Shown here one piece after another: positions 1-8,716 of a stretch of DNA of 64,000 nt (within the stretch, counting starts at the first letter, position 1; each line of letters starts with the position of its first letter). Source of the stretch: Piscirickettsiaceae bacterium. Lineage in GTDB: Bacteria; Pseudomonadota; Gammaproteobacteria; Nitrosococcales; Methylophagaceae. The notes below the pieces were generated by a model that searched no databases, was not told the origin of the DNA, and saw nothing but the letters and a program-made list of their open reading frames with translations. The stretch covers positions 26,875 through 90,874 of the forward strand of contig JABSQN010000007.1 of assembly GCA_013215825.1 (NCBI GenBank). Reading direction: 5' to 3'. Made by a program: the position numbers and the translations under genes.

Positions 1-337
1 GTTTAACAACATCTTCAGCTTCAGCTTTTTCAACGCCTTCTTTAATTGTTGCAGGTACAGCTTCAACCATGCCTTTAGCTTCTTTCAAGCCAAGACCTGT
101 GATAGCACGTACTGCTTTGATAACGCTTACTTTGTTAGGACCGAAACTTGACATTACAACGTCAAATTCAGTTTGCTCAGCAACAGCAGCAGCAGCGTCA
201 CCGCCGGCAGCAGCAGCAGCTACAGGAGCAGCAGCAGTTACGCCAAATTTTTCTTCCATTGCTTCGATTAAATCAACAACTTCAACAACAGTCATGTTAG
301 AAATCGCTTCTAAGATATCGTCTTTAGATACAGCCAT
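1..337 (-). CDS. rplL: Ribosomal protein L7/L12 (partial, 3' end outside window)
   Basis: The first 112 codons of the ribosomal stalk protein L7/L12 are present; the rest lies left of the window. L7/L12 dimers bind L10 and recruit translational GTPases. The product starts MAVSKDDIL (ATG at 335-337, AGGA upstream). It has an N-terminal dimerisation region, an Ala/Gly/Pro-rich flexible hinge at about residues 34-53, and a C-terminal domain with the family pattern KVSVIKAVR followed by GLGLKEAK. It follows rplJ after 61 bp, the standard order. Nothing odd apart from the window cut. Confidence 0.97.
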   Translation of the reverse strand, partial: MAVSKDDILEAISNMTVVEVVDLIEAMEEKFGVTAAAPVAAAAAGGDAAAAVAEQTEFDVVMSSFGPNKVSVIKAVRAITGLGLKEAKGMVEAVPATIKEGVEKAEAEDVVK

Positions 338-398
338 TTTATTTTCCTATTTCTTAGTCTTACAGAATTATATATACAAGTTAAATCCAAATAAGGAT

Positions 399-926
399 TT
401 AAGCTGCTTCTTTCGCATCACGGACAGCCGCGAGCGTACGAACCATTTTGCTAGTCGGAGCCACCAAAGTACGAACAAATTTCTCAATCGGTGCTTTCAT
501 TGTACCCATAAGAATACCAATTGCTTGGTCCTTAGTAGGCATTTTAGCTAGCTTCTCAAGATCAGTAGCGGGTAATAACTTGCCACCTAGAGAAAGCATT
601 TTGACTTCAAATTTTTCGTGTTCTTTAGAGAACTCACTCATGACGCGTGCTACTGCACCTGGATCTTCTTGTGAAAAACCAAATACTAAAGGTCCTGTCA
701 TTCCATCTTGCATGCAAGCGAAATCAGTTCCTTCTACGGCACGTTTTGCCAACGTATTTCTAATAACACGTAAATAAACATTTTCATTACGTGCTGCAAT
801 ACGTAGCTCAGTCATATCTGTTACAGACAAACCATGATATTCAGCTGCAATAGCAGAATATGCGGTTGTGGCCACTTCAGCGACTTCAGCAACTACGGCT
901 TTCTTACCATCAAGATTCATTGCCAC
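399..926 (-). CDS. rplJ: Ribosomal protein L10
   Basis: L10 anchors the L7/L12 stalk to 23S rRNA and, with L12, represses its own mRNA by binding the leader. The product is 175 aa. The start is GTG at 924-926, giving MAMNLDGKKAVVAEV, which aligns with the usual MALNL start of the family. AAGGAGG lies 7 nt before this GTG, whereas the in-frame ATG two codons later would be spaced too far, so the GTG is preferred. The C-terminal helix that binds L7/L12 is present. It lies between the L10 leader and rplL. Confidence 0.97.
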   Translation of the reverse strand: MAMNLDGKKAVVAEVAEVATTAYSAIAAEYHGLSVTDMTELRIAARNENVYLRVIRNTLAKRAVEGTDFACMQDGMTGPLVFGFSQEDPGAVARVMSEFSKEHEKFEVKMLSLGGKLLPATDLEKLAKMPTKDQAIGILMGTMKAPIEKFVRTLVAPTSKMVRTLAAVRDAKEAA

Positions 927-1105
927 CTAAGTACCTCCTTAGGATCACCATCTAAAATAGTGATGTTGCTAAAAAAGAAAGAAGACGAATCCTCTTTCAC
1001 CATTTACGGTATTCAACGTCAGAAATTCTGTAGCTGAACCCGTCTGCGTAGGCCAATTACACGAATGTAACCGATTAAACTCACATACCTACGGTCTTAG
1101 ACAAC
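927..1105 (-). promoter_or_regulatory. L10 leader (autoregulatory rplJL mRNA leader)
   Basis: The 212 bp rplA-rplJ gap is long for this operon. On the minus strand it carries AAGACCGTAGGT followed by CCTACGCAGACGGG, which can pair through CGTAGG/CCTACG. This resembles the enterobacterial L10 leader, where the L10-(L12)4 complex binds and blocks rplJ translation. The pairing is seen in the sequence; the binding role is from family knowledge. A GC-rich hairpin at 1104-1120 follows rplA and precedes the leader. Confidence 0.72.
971..998 (-). terminator. Attenuator-like hairpin with U-run inside the L10 leader
   Basis: Read on the minus strand, GAAAGAGGA and TCTTCTTTC form an imperfect hairpin followed directly by six T residues, which is the layout of an intrinsic terminator. 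It sits inside the leader about 45 nt before rplJ, so it could tune read-through into rplJL. The stem is A/G-rich and weak, so this is tentative. Confidence 0.4.
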
Positions 1106-1138
1106 CCGACTACGTCGGGTGGTCCAAATTTCACATTC

Positions 1139-1831
1139 TTAATCTAAGAATGATTTATCAACTGTTAAGCTAGCACCCATGGTGCTAGATAAACTGATAC
1201 GTTTTAAATAAATACCTTTAGCTGAGCTTGGTTTTAATTTATTTAAGTCTTCAACTAATGCAATTAGATTTTGACGCAAGGCATCAACTTCAAAGCCTGC
1301 ATTACCGATTGGGCAGTGAATGATCCCTGCTTTATCTGTACGGTAACGAACTTGACCTGATTTAGCATTTGTTACTGCTTGAGCAACATTTGGCGTTACA
1401 GTACCAACTTTAGGGTTAGGCATTAATCCACGAGGACCTAATACTTGACCCAATGTACCAACGATACGCATTGCATCTGGAGAAGCGATAACGACATCAA
1501 AATCCATATTGCCAGCTTTGATTGATTCTGCTAAATCTTCCATACCAACGATGTCAGCACCGGCTTCTTTAGCCGCTTCCGCATTAGCACCTTGTGTAAA
1601 TACAGCAACACGCACTGTTTTACCTGTACCATTTGGCAATACTGTTGAACTACGAACAACTTGATCTGATTTACGAGGATCAACGCCCAAATTCACAGCA
1701 ACATCAATCGATTCTACAAATTTTGCAGATGCATTTTCTTTGATGAATGTTAATGCGTCATCAATAGAAAAAACGGTTCCCGCTTCAAATTTCTCACGAA
1801 TTGCACGACCTCTTTTACCCATAGCAGCCAT
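1139..1831 (-). CDS. rplA: Ribosomal protein L1
   Basis: L1 forms the mobile L1 stalk next to the E site and in many bacteria represses the L11-L1 transcript. The product is 230 aa, close to the usual 230-235. It has the family motifs [14 protein letters not shown] near the N-terminus, [17 protein letters not shown], and [14 protein letters not shown] in the middle. The ATG at 1829-1831 shares one base with the TAA of rplK (TAATG), so the two are translationally coupled. Confidence 0.97.
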   Translation of the reverse strand: MAAMGKRGRAIREKFEAGTVFSIDDALTFIKENASAKFVESIDVAVNLGVDPRKSDQVVRSSTVLPNGTGKTVRVAVFTQGANAEAAKEAGADIVGMEDLAESIKAGNMDFDVVIASPDAMRIVGTLGQVLGPRGLMPNPKVGTVTPNVAQAVTNAKSGQVRYRTDKAGIIHCPIGNAGFEVDALRQNLIALVEDLNKLKPSSAKGIYLKRISLSSTMGASLTVDKSFLD

Positions 1832-2265
1832 TAGATAACACCCTCTGTGTTAAGGCCCATACTGCGAGCAGTACCAGCAATTGTTCTTACTGCAGCATCC
1901 ATATCTGATGCTGTAAGATCAGGCATTTTAGTTGTTGCAATTTCTTCAAGTTGTGCACGAGTTACCGTACCCACTTTATCTGTGTTTGGTTTACCACTAC
2001 CACTTTTCAGACCGGCTGCTTTCAAAAGCAATACCGCTGCAGGTGGTGTTTTAGTGATAAAGGTAAAGCTTTTATCATTGAATACTGTAATCACAACTGG
2101 AATAGGTAGACCTGATTCCATGCTTTGAGTTTTAGCGTTAAACGCTTTACAAAACTCCATGATATTTACGCCGTGTTGACCTAATGCAGGACCAACAGGA
2201 GGACTTGGATTCGCCGCACCAGCTGGCACTTGCAGCTTGATATAGGCATTTATTTTCTTAGCCAT
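1831..2265 (-). CDS. rplK: Ribosomal protein L11
   Basis: L11 binds the GTPase-associated region of 23S rRNA and is needed for RelA activation by uncharged tRNA. The length, 144 aa, is typical. The N-terminal domain shows the conserved proline-rich stretch [16 protein letters not shown] and the C-terminal rRNA-binding domain contains the conserved GSGKPN. It follows nusG after 74 bp and overlaps rplA by one base. The 74 bp leader is where L1 would be expected to bind mRNA, but I could not identify that site. Confidence 0.97.
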   Translation of the reverse strand: MAKKINAYIKLQVPAGAANPSPPVGPALGQHGVNIMEFCKAFNAKTQSMESGLPIPVVITVFNDKSFTFITKTPPAAVLLLKAAGLKSGSGKPNTDKVGTVTRAQLEEIATTKMPDLTASDMDAAVRTIAGTARSMGLNTEGVI

Positions 2266-2339
2266 TTTTTAACTCCTAAACGGGTTCAAACGCCTCTCGG
2301 CTCCCCCAACAACAAACCAGCATAATGCCGGATAATTTC

Positions 2340-2873
2340 TTAGCCTTTTTCTACTTGGCTAAAGTCAAGATCAACCGGTGTAGAACGTCCAAAGATAAGG
2401 ACTTCCACTTTAACCGTGCTTTTCTCGTAATTTACTTCTTCAACCACACCTGTGAAGTCATTAAATGGTCCATCAGTAACACGTACCACTTCACCAGGTT
2501 CAAACAATACTTTAGGTCGCGGACTATCAACACCTTCTTGCACGCGTTGCAAGATCATATTTGCTTCTGCTTCCGTTATAGGTGCAGGGCGATCACCAGA
2601 ACCACCGATAAAACGAAGTACACGAGGGATATCATTCACTAAATGCCATGTATCGTCATCCATTTCCATGTTAACTAATACATAACCTGGGAAGAACTTA
2701 CGTTCACTCCGACGTTTTTGACCGTCTCTCATTTCAACAACTTCTTCGGTGGGTACTAACACTTCGCCGAATTTGTCTTGCATACCAAAACGTTCAATGC
2801 GCTCCTCTAAAGAACGTTTCACTTGTCCTTCATAATTTGAGAAAGCTTGAAGTACATACCAATGTTTACTCAT
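2340..2873 (-). CDS. nusG: Transcription termination/antitermination factor NusG
   Basis: NusG binds RNA polymerase and couples it to Rho, NusE/S10 and the ribosome. The product is 177 aa. It has an NGN domain at residues 1-120 ([35 protein letters not shown], cut here into family landmarks WYVLQAFS and FPGYVLV) and a KOW domain at about 125-175 ([20 protein letters not shown]). It lies 15 bp after secE, the standard pair. Confidence 0.97.
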   Translation of the reverse strand: MSKHWYVLQAFSNYEGQVKRSLEERIERFGMQDKFGEVLVPTEEVVEMRDGQKRRSERKFFPGYVLVNMEMDDDTWHLVNDIPRVLRFIGGSGDRPAPITEAEANMILQRVQEGVDSPRPKVLFEPGEVVRVTDGPFNDFTGVVEEVNYEKSTVKVEVLIFGRSTPVDLDFSQVEKG

Positions 2874-2888
2874 AGTTCAAACCTTATC

Positions 2889-3227
2889 TTATAGCGTTAG
2901 AGCGCGTACGCCCCAACCTAACAATGAATCCACGCCCCATAACATCAAGGCAACAAGTAAGACCATTATCAAAACGATCATTGTTGTTTGCACGGTTTCT
3001 TGGCGACTAGGCCAAACAACCTTGCGTACTTCTACTTGAGTGCTACGGAGATAGCTCAACATCGTTGAACCAACTGCTGTTTTAGATGCTATAAACACAG
3101 AAAGCCCGGCTGCCGTAAGCAAACCAAGCACTCTTAGCAATGTAGACACTTCTTCATAGCTGTAAAACAAAGCAATCGCAGATACCATAATGATAACTGC
3201 GATTATTAATTTAATATTATCTGCCAT
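2889..3227 (-). CDS. secE: Preprotein translocase subunit SecE
   Basis: SecE clamps the SecY channel in the inner membrane. From the ATG at 3225-3227 (MADNIKLIIAV) it is 112 aa. An in-frame TTG four codons upstream is possible, but the ATG fits the usual start better. Three membrane segments are visible at about residues 5-24, 31-51 and 83-104. The conserved cytoplasmic amphipathic stretch (VEVRKVVWPSRQET) precedes the last one, as in gammaproteobacterial SecE. It sits between tRNA-Trp and nusG. Confidence 0.95.
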   Translation of the reverse strand: MADNIKLIIAVIIMVSAIALFYSYEEVSTLLRVLGLLTAAGLSVFIASKTAVGSTMLSYLRSTQVEVRKVVWPSRQETVQTTMIVLIMVLLVALMLWGVDSLLGWGVRALTL

Positions 3228-3264
3228 TATTTTCTTCAATTACCCTATAGAGGCTTAAATAAAA

Positions 3265-3340
3265 TGGCAGGCCAGGAGGGAATCGAACCCCCAACCTACG
3301 GTTTTGGAGACCGTCGCTCTGCCAATTGAGCTACTGGCCT
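3265..3340 (-). tRNA. tRNA-Trp (anticodon CCA)
   Basis: On the minus strand the 76 nt sequence begins AGGCCAG and ends CTGGCCT-G-CCA, giving a 7 bp acceptor stem with an encoded CCA. The anticodon loop CTCCAAA carries CCA and the T-arm has GTTCGATTC. The tuf - tRNA-Trp - secE order is conserved in gammaproteobacteria. Confidence 0.97.
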
Positions 3341-3352
3341 AACATATACTCT

Positions 3353-3387
3353 TTAAAACTGACCAAGGTCTCCAAAAAACCTTGGTC
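3353..3387 (-). terminator. Rho-independent terminator of tuf
   Basis: A perfect 9 bp stem (GACCAAGGT at 3361-3369 with ACCTTGGTC at 3379-3387) is followed on the minus strand by AGTTTT. It lies 15 bp downstream of the tuf stop codon and before tRNA-Trp, so it separates the tRNA-tuf unit from tRNA-Trp-secE-nusG. Confidence 0.72.
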
Positions 3388-3401
3388 GTGATTTGTACTA
3401 T

Positions 3402-4592
3402 TTACTCAGTGATTTTACTAACAACGCCAGCACCAACGGTACGGCCACCTTCACGAATAGCGAAACGTAAACCTTCTTCCATCGCAATCGGTGCGATTAA
3501 AGTAACATCCATTTTTACGTTATCACCAGGCATGACCATTTCAATACCTTCTGGCAATTCACATGCGCCAGTTACGTCTGTTGTACGGAAGTAGAATTGT
3601 GGACGGTAGCCATTAAAGAATGGTGTGTGTCGTCCACCTTCGTCTTTCGACAAGATGTAAACTTCTGCGTCAAAACGAACATGTGGAAGAATTGAGCCCG
3701 GGTGAGCTAATACTTGTCCACGGTCTACGTCTTCACGTTTTGTACCACGTAATAATACGCCTACGTTGTCGCCGGCCATGCCTTCGTCAAGTAGTTTGCG
3801 GAACATTTCCACACCAGTACAGGTTGTTTTTGCTGTGTCTTTAATACCAACGATTTCTAATTCTTCGCCGACTTTAACGATACCGCGTTCGATACGACCA
3901 GTAACCACTGTGCCACGACCTGAGATTGAGAATACGTCTTCAATAGGCATGATGAATGCGCCATCAATTGCACGTTCTGGCAGTGGAAAGTATGAATCCA
4001 TCGCTTCACCCAATTTGATGATTGATGGTACGCCAATGTCACTTTCGTCGCCTTCTAGGGCTTTAAGTGCTGAACCGATGATGATTGGAGTATCGTCACC
4101 TGGGAAATCGTATTTATCTAACAACTCACGAATTTCCATTTCAACTAGTTCGATAAGCTCTTCGTCATCAACCATGTCGGCTTTGTTCATGAATACAATA
4201 ATGTATGGAACACCTACTTGGCGAGACAGTAAGATATGCTCACGTGTTTGTGGCATTGGACCGTCTGCTGCGCTTACTACTAAGATAGCGCCATCCATTT
4301 GGGCTGCACCGGTGATCATGTTTTTAACGTAATCGGCATGGCCTGGGCAATCTACATGGGCATAATGACGGTTAGGTGTTTCATATTCTACGTGTGATGT
4401 TGAGATTGTAATGCCGCGCTCTCTTTCTTCTGGCGCATTATCAATATCAGCAAACGATTTAACTTCGCCACCTTGTGCTTCTGCCATTACTTTTGTAATC
4501 GCCGCGGTTAGCGTTGTTTTACCGTGATCTACGTGGCCAATCGTGCCTACGTTGACATGCGGCTTGGTCCGTTCAAATTTCTCTTTAGCCAT
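3402..4592 (-). CDS. tuf: Elongation factor Tu
   Basis: EF-Tu delivers aminoacyl-tRNA to the ribosome using GTP. The product is 396 aa, within the normal range. The G motifs are visible: GHVDHGKT at residues 19-26, DCPGH near 81, and NKAD near 136. Domains 2 and 3 follow, with [13 protein letters not shown] and the C-terminal [10 protein letters not shown]. It lies downstream of tRNA-Tyr, -Gly and -Thr, the tufB arrangement. Only this copy is in the window; a second one elsewhere is common. Confidence 0.98.
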   Translation of the reverse strand: MAKEKFERTKPHVNVGTIGHVDHGKTTLTAAITKVMAEAQGGEVKSFADIDNAPEERERGITISTSHVEYETPNRHYAHVDCPGHADYVKNMITGAAQMDGAILVVSAADGPMPQTREHILLSRQVGVPYIIVFMNKADMVDDEELIELVEMEIRELLDKYDFPGDDTPIIIGSALKALEGDESDIGVPSIIKLGEAMDSYFPLPERAIDGAFIMPIEDVFSISGRGTVVTGRIERGIVKVGEELEIVGIKDTAKTTCTGVEMFRKLLDEGMAGDNVGVLLRGTKREDVDRGQVLAHPGSILPHVRFDAEVYILSKDEGGRHTPFFNGYRPQFYFRTTDVTGACELPEGIEMVMPGDNVKMDVTLIAPIAMEEGLRFAIREGGRTVGAGVVSKITE

Positions 4593-4670
4593 GTCTTGAC
4601 TCCTCGTCAGTATTATCTAGCTACAACAATAAAGACAGAAAATCCTGCCTAACTTACAAAATCTATGCGG

Positions 4671-4746
4671 TGGAGCCCACAATCAGAATCGAACTGATGA
4701 CCTCATCCTTACCATGGATGCGCTCTACCGACTGAGCTATGCGGGC
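4671..4746 (-). tRNA. tRNA-Thr (anticodon GGT)
   Basis: On the minus strand it begins GCCCGCA and ends TGTGGGC-T-CCA, a 7 bp acceptor stem with one G-T wobble and an encoded CCA. The anticodon loop is ATGGTAA, giving GGT, which reads ACC and ACT. The D-arm is AGCTCAGTCGGTAGAGC and the T-arm has GTTCGATTC. It corresponds to thrT of the enterobacterial tufB operon. Confidence 0.96.
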
Positions 4747-4763
4747 CTTATTCCAAAACAAAA

Positions 4764-4837
4764 TGGAGCGGGTGATGGGAATCGAACCCACATAATCAGC
4801 TTGGAAGGCTGGAGTTCTACCACTGAACTACACCCGC
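4764..4837 (-). tRNA. tRNA-Gly (anticodon TCC)
   Basis: The 74 nt minus-strand sequence begins GCGGGTG and ends CACCCGC-T-CCA. The anticodon loop CTTCCAA gives TCC. The T-arm contains GTTCGATTC. It corresponds to glyT next to tufB in enterobacteria. Confidence 0.96.
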
Positions 4838-4860
4838 AAATTTCAACTCACATATATAAA

Positions 4861-4945
4861 TGGTGGAGGGGGGAGGATTCGAACCTCCGAAGGCTGAGCC
4901 GTCAGATTTACAGTCTGATCCCTTTGGCCACTCGGGAACCCCTCC
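4861..4945 (-). tRNA. tRNA-Tyr (anticodon GTA)
   Basis: The 85 nt minus-strand sequence begins GGAGGGG and ends CCCCTCC-A-CCA. It has the long variable arm of a class II tRNA and the anticodon loop CTGTAAA, giving GTA. It is the first gene behind the promoter at 4958-4986. The thrU gene that precedes tyrU in E. coli is absent here. Confidence 0.97.
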
Positions 4946-4957
4946 ACGAAACAGGAC

Positions 4958-4986
4958 ATTGTCCAGATATATTCGACTGCTGTCAA
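4958..4986 (-). promoter_or_regulatory. Sigma-70 promoter of the tRNA-tuf operon
   Basis: On the minus strand a perfect -35 box TTGACA (4981-4986) is followed by a 17 bp spacer and the -10 box GACAAT (4958-4963). Transcription would start about 5 bp before the mature 5' end of tRNA-Tyr. The position and near-consensus match suit a growth-rate-controlled stable RNA promoter. Confidence 0.75.
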
Positions 4987-5122
4987 CACTAAAAGGTATT
5001 ATTTTTAATGTAATCACGGTTACGCTAAGCGTGGCCGAATAATCACTGCACATGGAATCGGCACATAGTATACTATTCAGCGATTTTATCTAGTGTTAAT
5101 TTTATATTTTTCAGGAGTTGCT

Positions 5123-5665
5123 ATGGAGCAGTACCGAGGTACGACTATTCTTTCTTACCGCCGAAATGGCCAGGTCGTTGTCGGCGGCGATGGCCAAGTC
5201 AGCATGGGCAATACCATAATGAAAGGTAATGCTCGTAAAGTTCGTCGGCTCTATAATGACCAGGTTATTGCTGGTTTTGCCGGCGGTACCGCTGATGCAT
5301 TTACTTTATTTGAACGCTTTGAGGCAAAACTGGAAAAACACCAAGGTAATTTAACCCGAAGTGCCTTAGAACTAGCTAAAGACTGGCGAACAGATCGCAT
5401 GATGCGTCGTCTTGAAGCCTTATTAGCCGTTGCTGATAGTGAAACCTCACTTATTATTACTGGTAATGGTGATGTAATTGAACCTGAAAACGGCTTAATG
5501 GCTATCGGCTCTGGTGGCCCTTTTGCTCAATCAGCAGCGACAGCCCTATTTGAAAACACTGATCTTAGTGCGCGTGAAATTGTTGAAAGAAGTCTTAATA
5601 TTGCGGCTGACATTTGTATTTATACCAATCACAATCTCACTATCGAAACTTTAGAGTCTAAATAA
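5123..5665 (+). CDS. hslV: ATP-dependent protease subunit HslV
   Basis: HslV is the proteasome-like peptidase that forms two stacked hexamers and degrades proteins fed by HslU. The chosen ATG at 5123 has CAGGAG upstream and gives 180 aa. After a short propeptide (MEQYRG) come T7-T8; the first Thr becomes the N-terminal nucleophile after processing. Family motifs [22 protein letters not shown] and the conserved AIGSGGP are present. hslU follows after 6 bp. E. coli HslV lacks the extra propeptide residues. Confidence 0.96.
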   Translation: MEQYRGTTILSYRRNGQVVVGGDGQVSMGNTIMKGNARKVRRLYNDQVIAGFAGGTADAFTLFERFEAKLEKHQGNLTRSALELAKDWRTDRMMRRLEALLAVADSETSLIITGNGDVIEPENGLMAIGSGGPFAQSAATALFENTDLSAREIVERSLNIAADICIYTNHNLTIETLESK

Positions 5666-5671
5666 ATCACT

Positions 5672-6991
5672 ATGCAAGCATTAACGCCTAAACAAATTGT
5701 TCAAGAATTAGACAAACATATTGTCGGTCAGCAAGCGGCTAAAAAGGCAGTAGCAATTGCACTGCGTAATCGCTGGCGCCGTAAACAGCTTTCTGCTGAG
5801 CTGCAACATGAAATCACTCCTAAGAACATTTTAATGATTGGCCCGACGGGTGTGGGTAAAACAGAAATTGCACGTCGCCTAGCCTCCTTAGCCAATGCGC
5901 CCTTTATTAAAATAGAAGCCACCAAGTTTACTGAGGTGGGTTATGTCGGTCGTGATGTTGAATCTATTATTCGTGATCTTGCTGAAATGGCGATGAAGAT
6001 GTTGCGTGAACAAGCAATTGAAGCCATTAAACCCAAAGCAGAAGACGCGGCAGAAGATCGTATCCTAGATGCCTTACTTCGCCCAGCGCGTGATCAAGAA
6101 GACGTTGCGGATGATTCCAATACTCGCCAGCGCTTTCGCAAAATGTTACGTGAAGGAAAATTGGATGATCGCGAAATAGAATTGGAATTGGATGCGCCGA
6201 GTATTGGCGTTGAAATCATGTCTCCTCCAGGTATGGAAGAAATGACCAATCAATTGCAAGATATGTTTCAAAGTATGAGCTCTTCAAAAAAATCAACACG
6301 CAAACTCACTGTTGCAAAAGCATTACGCGCCTTAAGTGAAGAAGAAGCCAGCAAGTTAATCAATGAAGAAGATCTAAAAGCGCAAGTGATCGATGCGGTT
6401 GAGCAAGACGGTATCGTATTCTTAGATGAAATTGATAAAATCACCAATCGCAGTGAAGGTAGCAGTGCTGATGTTTCTCGCGCTGGTGTTCAACGCGACC
6501 TTTTACCTTTAGTTGAAGGTAGCACCGTATCCACTAAATACGGCATGTTGAAAACAGATCATATCCTCTTTATTGCATCGGGTGCTTTTCACCTCAGCAA
6601 GCCTTCTGATCTTATCCCTGAACTGCAAGGTCGCTTGCCGATCCGCGTTGAACTCGATGCGCTGGGTGCTGATGAATTTGTACGTATATTGACCGAACCC
6701 GATGCTTCATTAACAGAACAATATATTGCCTTAATGAGTACCGAAGGAACGGAGCTTTCTTTCACTGATGACGGTCTGCAACGTATTGCTGAACTTGCTT
6801 GCCAAGTCAATGAACAAACTGAAAATATCGGTGCTCGTCGTCTGCATACCTTGTTAGAAAAGCTCTTAGAACCGATCTCATTCAATACCGCTGATGATGG
6901 CGAAAACTCGGTGAGTATTGATGCTGATTATGTGAATGAGCAATTATCTAATTTAGTTCAAGATGAAGATCTTTCGCGTTACATTCTTTAA
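5672..6991 (+). CDS. hslU: ATP-dependent protease ATPase subunit HslU
   Basis: HslU is the hexameric AAA+ unfoldase partner of HslV. The product is 439 aa, the normal length. Walker A is GPTGVGKT at residues 57-64 and Walker B is [10 protein letters not shown] near residue 250, with the intermediate (I) domain between them (about 105-240). The C-terminus ends LSRYIL, matching the conserved tail that inserts into HslV. It sits 6 bp after hslV in one operon. Confidence 0.97.
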   Translation: MQALTPKQIVQELDKHIVGQQAAKKAVAIALRNRWRRKQLSAELQHEITPKNILMIGPTGVGKTEIARRLASLANAPFIKIEATKFTEVGYVGRDVESIIRDLAEMAMKMLREQAIEAIKPKAEDAAEDRILDALLRPARDQEDVADDSNTRQRFRKMLREGKLDDREIELELDAPSIGVEIMSPPGMEEMTNQLQDMFQSMSSSKKSTRKLTVAKALRALSEEEASKLINEEDLKAQVIDAVEQDGIVFLDEIDKITNRSEGSSADVSRAGVQRDLLPLVEGSTVSTKYGMLKTDHILFIASGAFHLSKPSDLIPELQGRLPIRVELDALGADEFVRILTEPDASLTEQYIALMSTEGTELSFTDDGLQRIAELACQVNEQTENIGARRLHTLLEKLLEPISFNTADDGENSVSIDADYVNEQLSNLVQDEDLSRYIL

Positions 6992-7009
6992 AAAAGGCGT
7001 TGAGCAATA

Positions 7010-7372
7010 ATGGCTAATAATACACTTCCAACAGGCATTACCTTACACCAGCAATCAAAAACGCTGGAGTTAGTTTATGATGAAATACATTACCATTTGC
7101 CCGCTGAATATTTGCGCGTATATTCGCCTTCTGCTGAAGTTCGCGGTCATGGTCATGGCCAAGAAGTATTACAAACTAATAAAGAACAAGTGGGTATTAA
7201 TCAGCTTGAGCCTAGCGGCAATTATGCCTTAAAGATTTATTTTGATGATGGTCATGACAGCGGCTTATTTACATGGGATTATTTGTACGAGCTGGCAACA
7301 CAACACGATGAACACTGGCAAGATTACTTAAACCGTCTTGCAAAAGCAGGTTATCAACGCACAGCAGATTAG
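7010..7372 (+). CDS. DUF971 (gamma-butyrobetaine hydroxylase-like N-terminal domain) protein
   Basis: A 120 aa soluble protein made of one DUF971 domain, the fold found at the N-terminus of gamma-butyrobetaine hydroxylases. Visible family features are [19 protein letters not shown] near the N-terminus and the motif [17 protein letters not shown] at about residues 78-94. It lies between hslU (18 bp) and ubiE (10 bp), a position repeated in many gammaproteobacteria. A metal or Fe-S related role has been proposed for relatives, but no function can be read from this sequence. Confidence 0.85.
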   Translation: MANNTLPTGITLHQQSKTLELVYDEIHYHLPAEYLRVYSPSAEVRGHGHGQEVLQTNKEQVGINQLEPSGNYALKIYFDDGHDSGLFTWDYLYELATQHDEHWQDYLNRLAKAGYQRTAD

Positions 7373-7382
7373 GATCTATACC

Positions 7383-8129
7383 GTGACAAATAAAAAATCG
7401 ACCCACTTTGGTTATAAAGAAGTACCCACCGAAGACAAAGTAAAACATGTGGCAGAGGTGTTTCATTCTGTTGCGGGCAAATATGATTTGATGAATGATC
7501 TGATGTCAATGGGCGTTCATCGCTTATGGAAACGTTTTACCATTCATACCAGTGGTGTTCGACGTGGCGCTAAGGTTTTAGATATTGCCGGAGGAACCGG
7601 GGATCTAGCACTTAAATTTTCTAAACTTGTGGGCAGCACGGGTCAGGTTATTTTGGCCGATATTAATGCCAGCATGCTCAATGTTGGTCGTGATCGCTTA
7701 ATTGATGAAGGCATAACAGGCAATATTGACTATGTACAAGCCAATGCCGAATGTCTGCCATTTCCTGATAATACCTTTGATGTTATCACCATTGCCTTTG
7801 GTCTGCGCAATGTCACTGATAAAGATGCCGCCTTACGCTCGATGTTTCGTATTTTAAAACCTGGTGGCCGTTTGCTTGTTTTAGAGTTTTCCAAACCTGC
7901 CGAATGGCTCACTCCTATTTACGATACCTATTCGTTTAAACTACTTCCTAAAATCGGCAAATTATTCTCTGGAGATGAAGAGAGTTATCGTTATTTAGCT
8001 GAATCTATTCGCATGCATCCCGACCAAGAAACCATGAAACAAATGATGGTTGATGCCGGTTTTGAGCGTTGTGATTATCATAATATGTCGGCAGGCATAG
8101 TTGCCCTTCACAGTGGTTATAAATTTTGA
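7383..8129 (+). CDS. ubiE: Ubiquinone/menaquinone biosynthesis C-methyltransferase UbiE
   Basis: UbiE is a SAM-dependent C-methyltransferase in ubiquinone (and menaquinone) synthesis. The GTG at 7383 ([11 protein letters not shown]) with AGGA upstream gives 248 aa, near the 251 aa of E. coli; an upstream ATG would overlap the DUF971 gene. The SAM motif [15 protein letters not shown] and the family signatures FGLRNVTDK and [17 protein letters not shown] are visible. Its stop overlaps the ubiJ start by 4 bp. Confidence 0.96.
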   Translation: MTNKKSTHFGYKEVPTEDKVKHVAEVFHSVAGKYDLMNDLMSMGVHRLWKRFTIHTSGVRRGAKVLDIAGGTGDLALKFSKLVGSTGQVILADINASMLNVGRDRLIDEGITGNIDYVQANAECLPFPDNTFDVITIAFGLRNVTDKDAALRSMFRILKPGGRLLVLEFSKPAEWLTPIYDTYSFKLLPKIGKLFSGDEESYRYLAESIRMHPDQETMKQMMVDAGFERCDYHNMSAGIVALHSGYKF

Positions 8130-8710
8130 GCACCCTACTCCTTCCTTTTGAATTGGCACTCAATGCCGCGTTAGCGCAAGATCCAGAAACACAGGCTAAG
8201 CTTGACCAGTTTGATCAACGTAGCATTGCCATCAATATTAAAGATTTTAATCAGCTAATCACCGTTAATATTGTCCAGCAACAACTCCACATCACTACGC
8301 ATTCTGAACAAGCTGCCGATCTCACCATCACTGCTAATGCCTTGACCTTAGCCAAATTAGGCAGCCAACCTGATAGTTTATTCTCCTCTGATATTGATAT
8401 TCACGGTGATGTGCAATTTGCCAAACAATTACGCGATTTATTAGACGGCTTTGATTTTGACTGGGAAGCACAACTTGCTCGTATTACCGGCGACACCCTC
8501 GCCTACCCAATTGCACACGGGATAAGACAAGCCGCTAGCTGGGTTAAGAATACCCATCAATCGATGCAACAAAATACTGCAGAATATCTAAAAGAAGAAA
8601 TTCGCATTCTGCCAGCTCCCTCGCAAATCAAAGACTATATGACGGACATTGACACATTACGTGCTGACTTTGATCGACTTGAAGCACGACTCAACCGCTT
8701 ATTAAGGTAA
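8126..8710 (+). CDS. ubiJ: Ubiquinone biosynthesis accessory factor UbiJ (SCP2 domain)
   Basis: UbiJ is a lipid-binding accessory protein of the soluble ubiquinone-synthesis complex. The product is 194 aa. An SCP2-like domain covers about residues 15-110 ([33 protein letters not shown]), followed by a helical C-terminus that ends in a predicted coiled coil ([18 protein letters not shown]). The start is TTG at 8126, overlapping the ubiE stop as TTGA. Assignment rests on the domain pattern and on the ubiE-ubiJ-ubiB order. Confidence 0.9.
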   Translation: MSTLLLPFELALNAALAQDPETQAKLDQFDQRSIAINIKDFNQLITVNIVQQQLHITTHSEQAADLTITANALTLAKLGSQPDSLFSSDIDIHGDVQFAKQLRDLLDGFDFDWEAQLARITGDTLAYPIAHGIRQAASWVKNTHQSMQQNTAEYLKEEIRILPAPSQIKDYMTDIDTLRADFDRLEARLNRLLR

Positions 8711-8716
8711 TAAACC

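Noticed and set aside
69..551. Long frame on the plus strand opposite rplL and rplJ
   Set aside because: It is a shadow of the two ribosomal genes on the minus strand, low-complexity Ala/Ser, and has no start signal.
4817..5053. Frames overlapping the tRNA-Tyr and tRNA-Gly genes
   Set aside because: They are translations of tRNA genes and their promoter.
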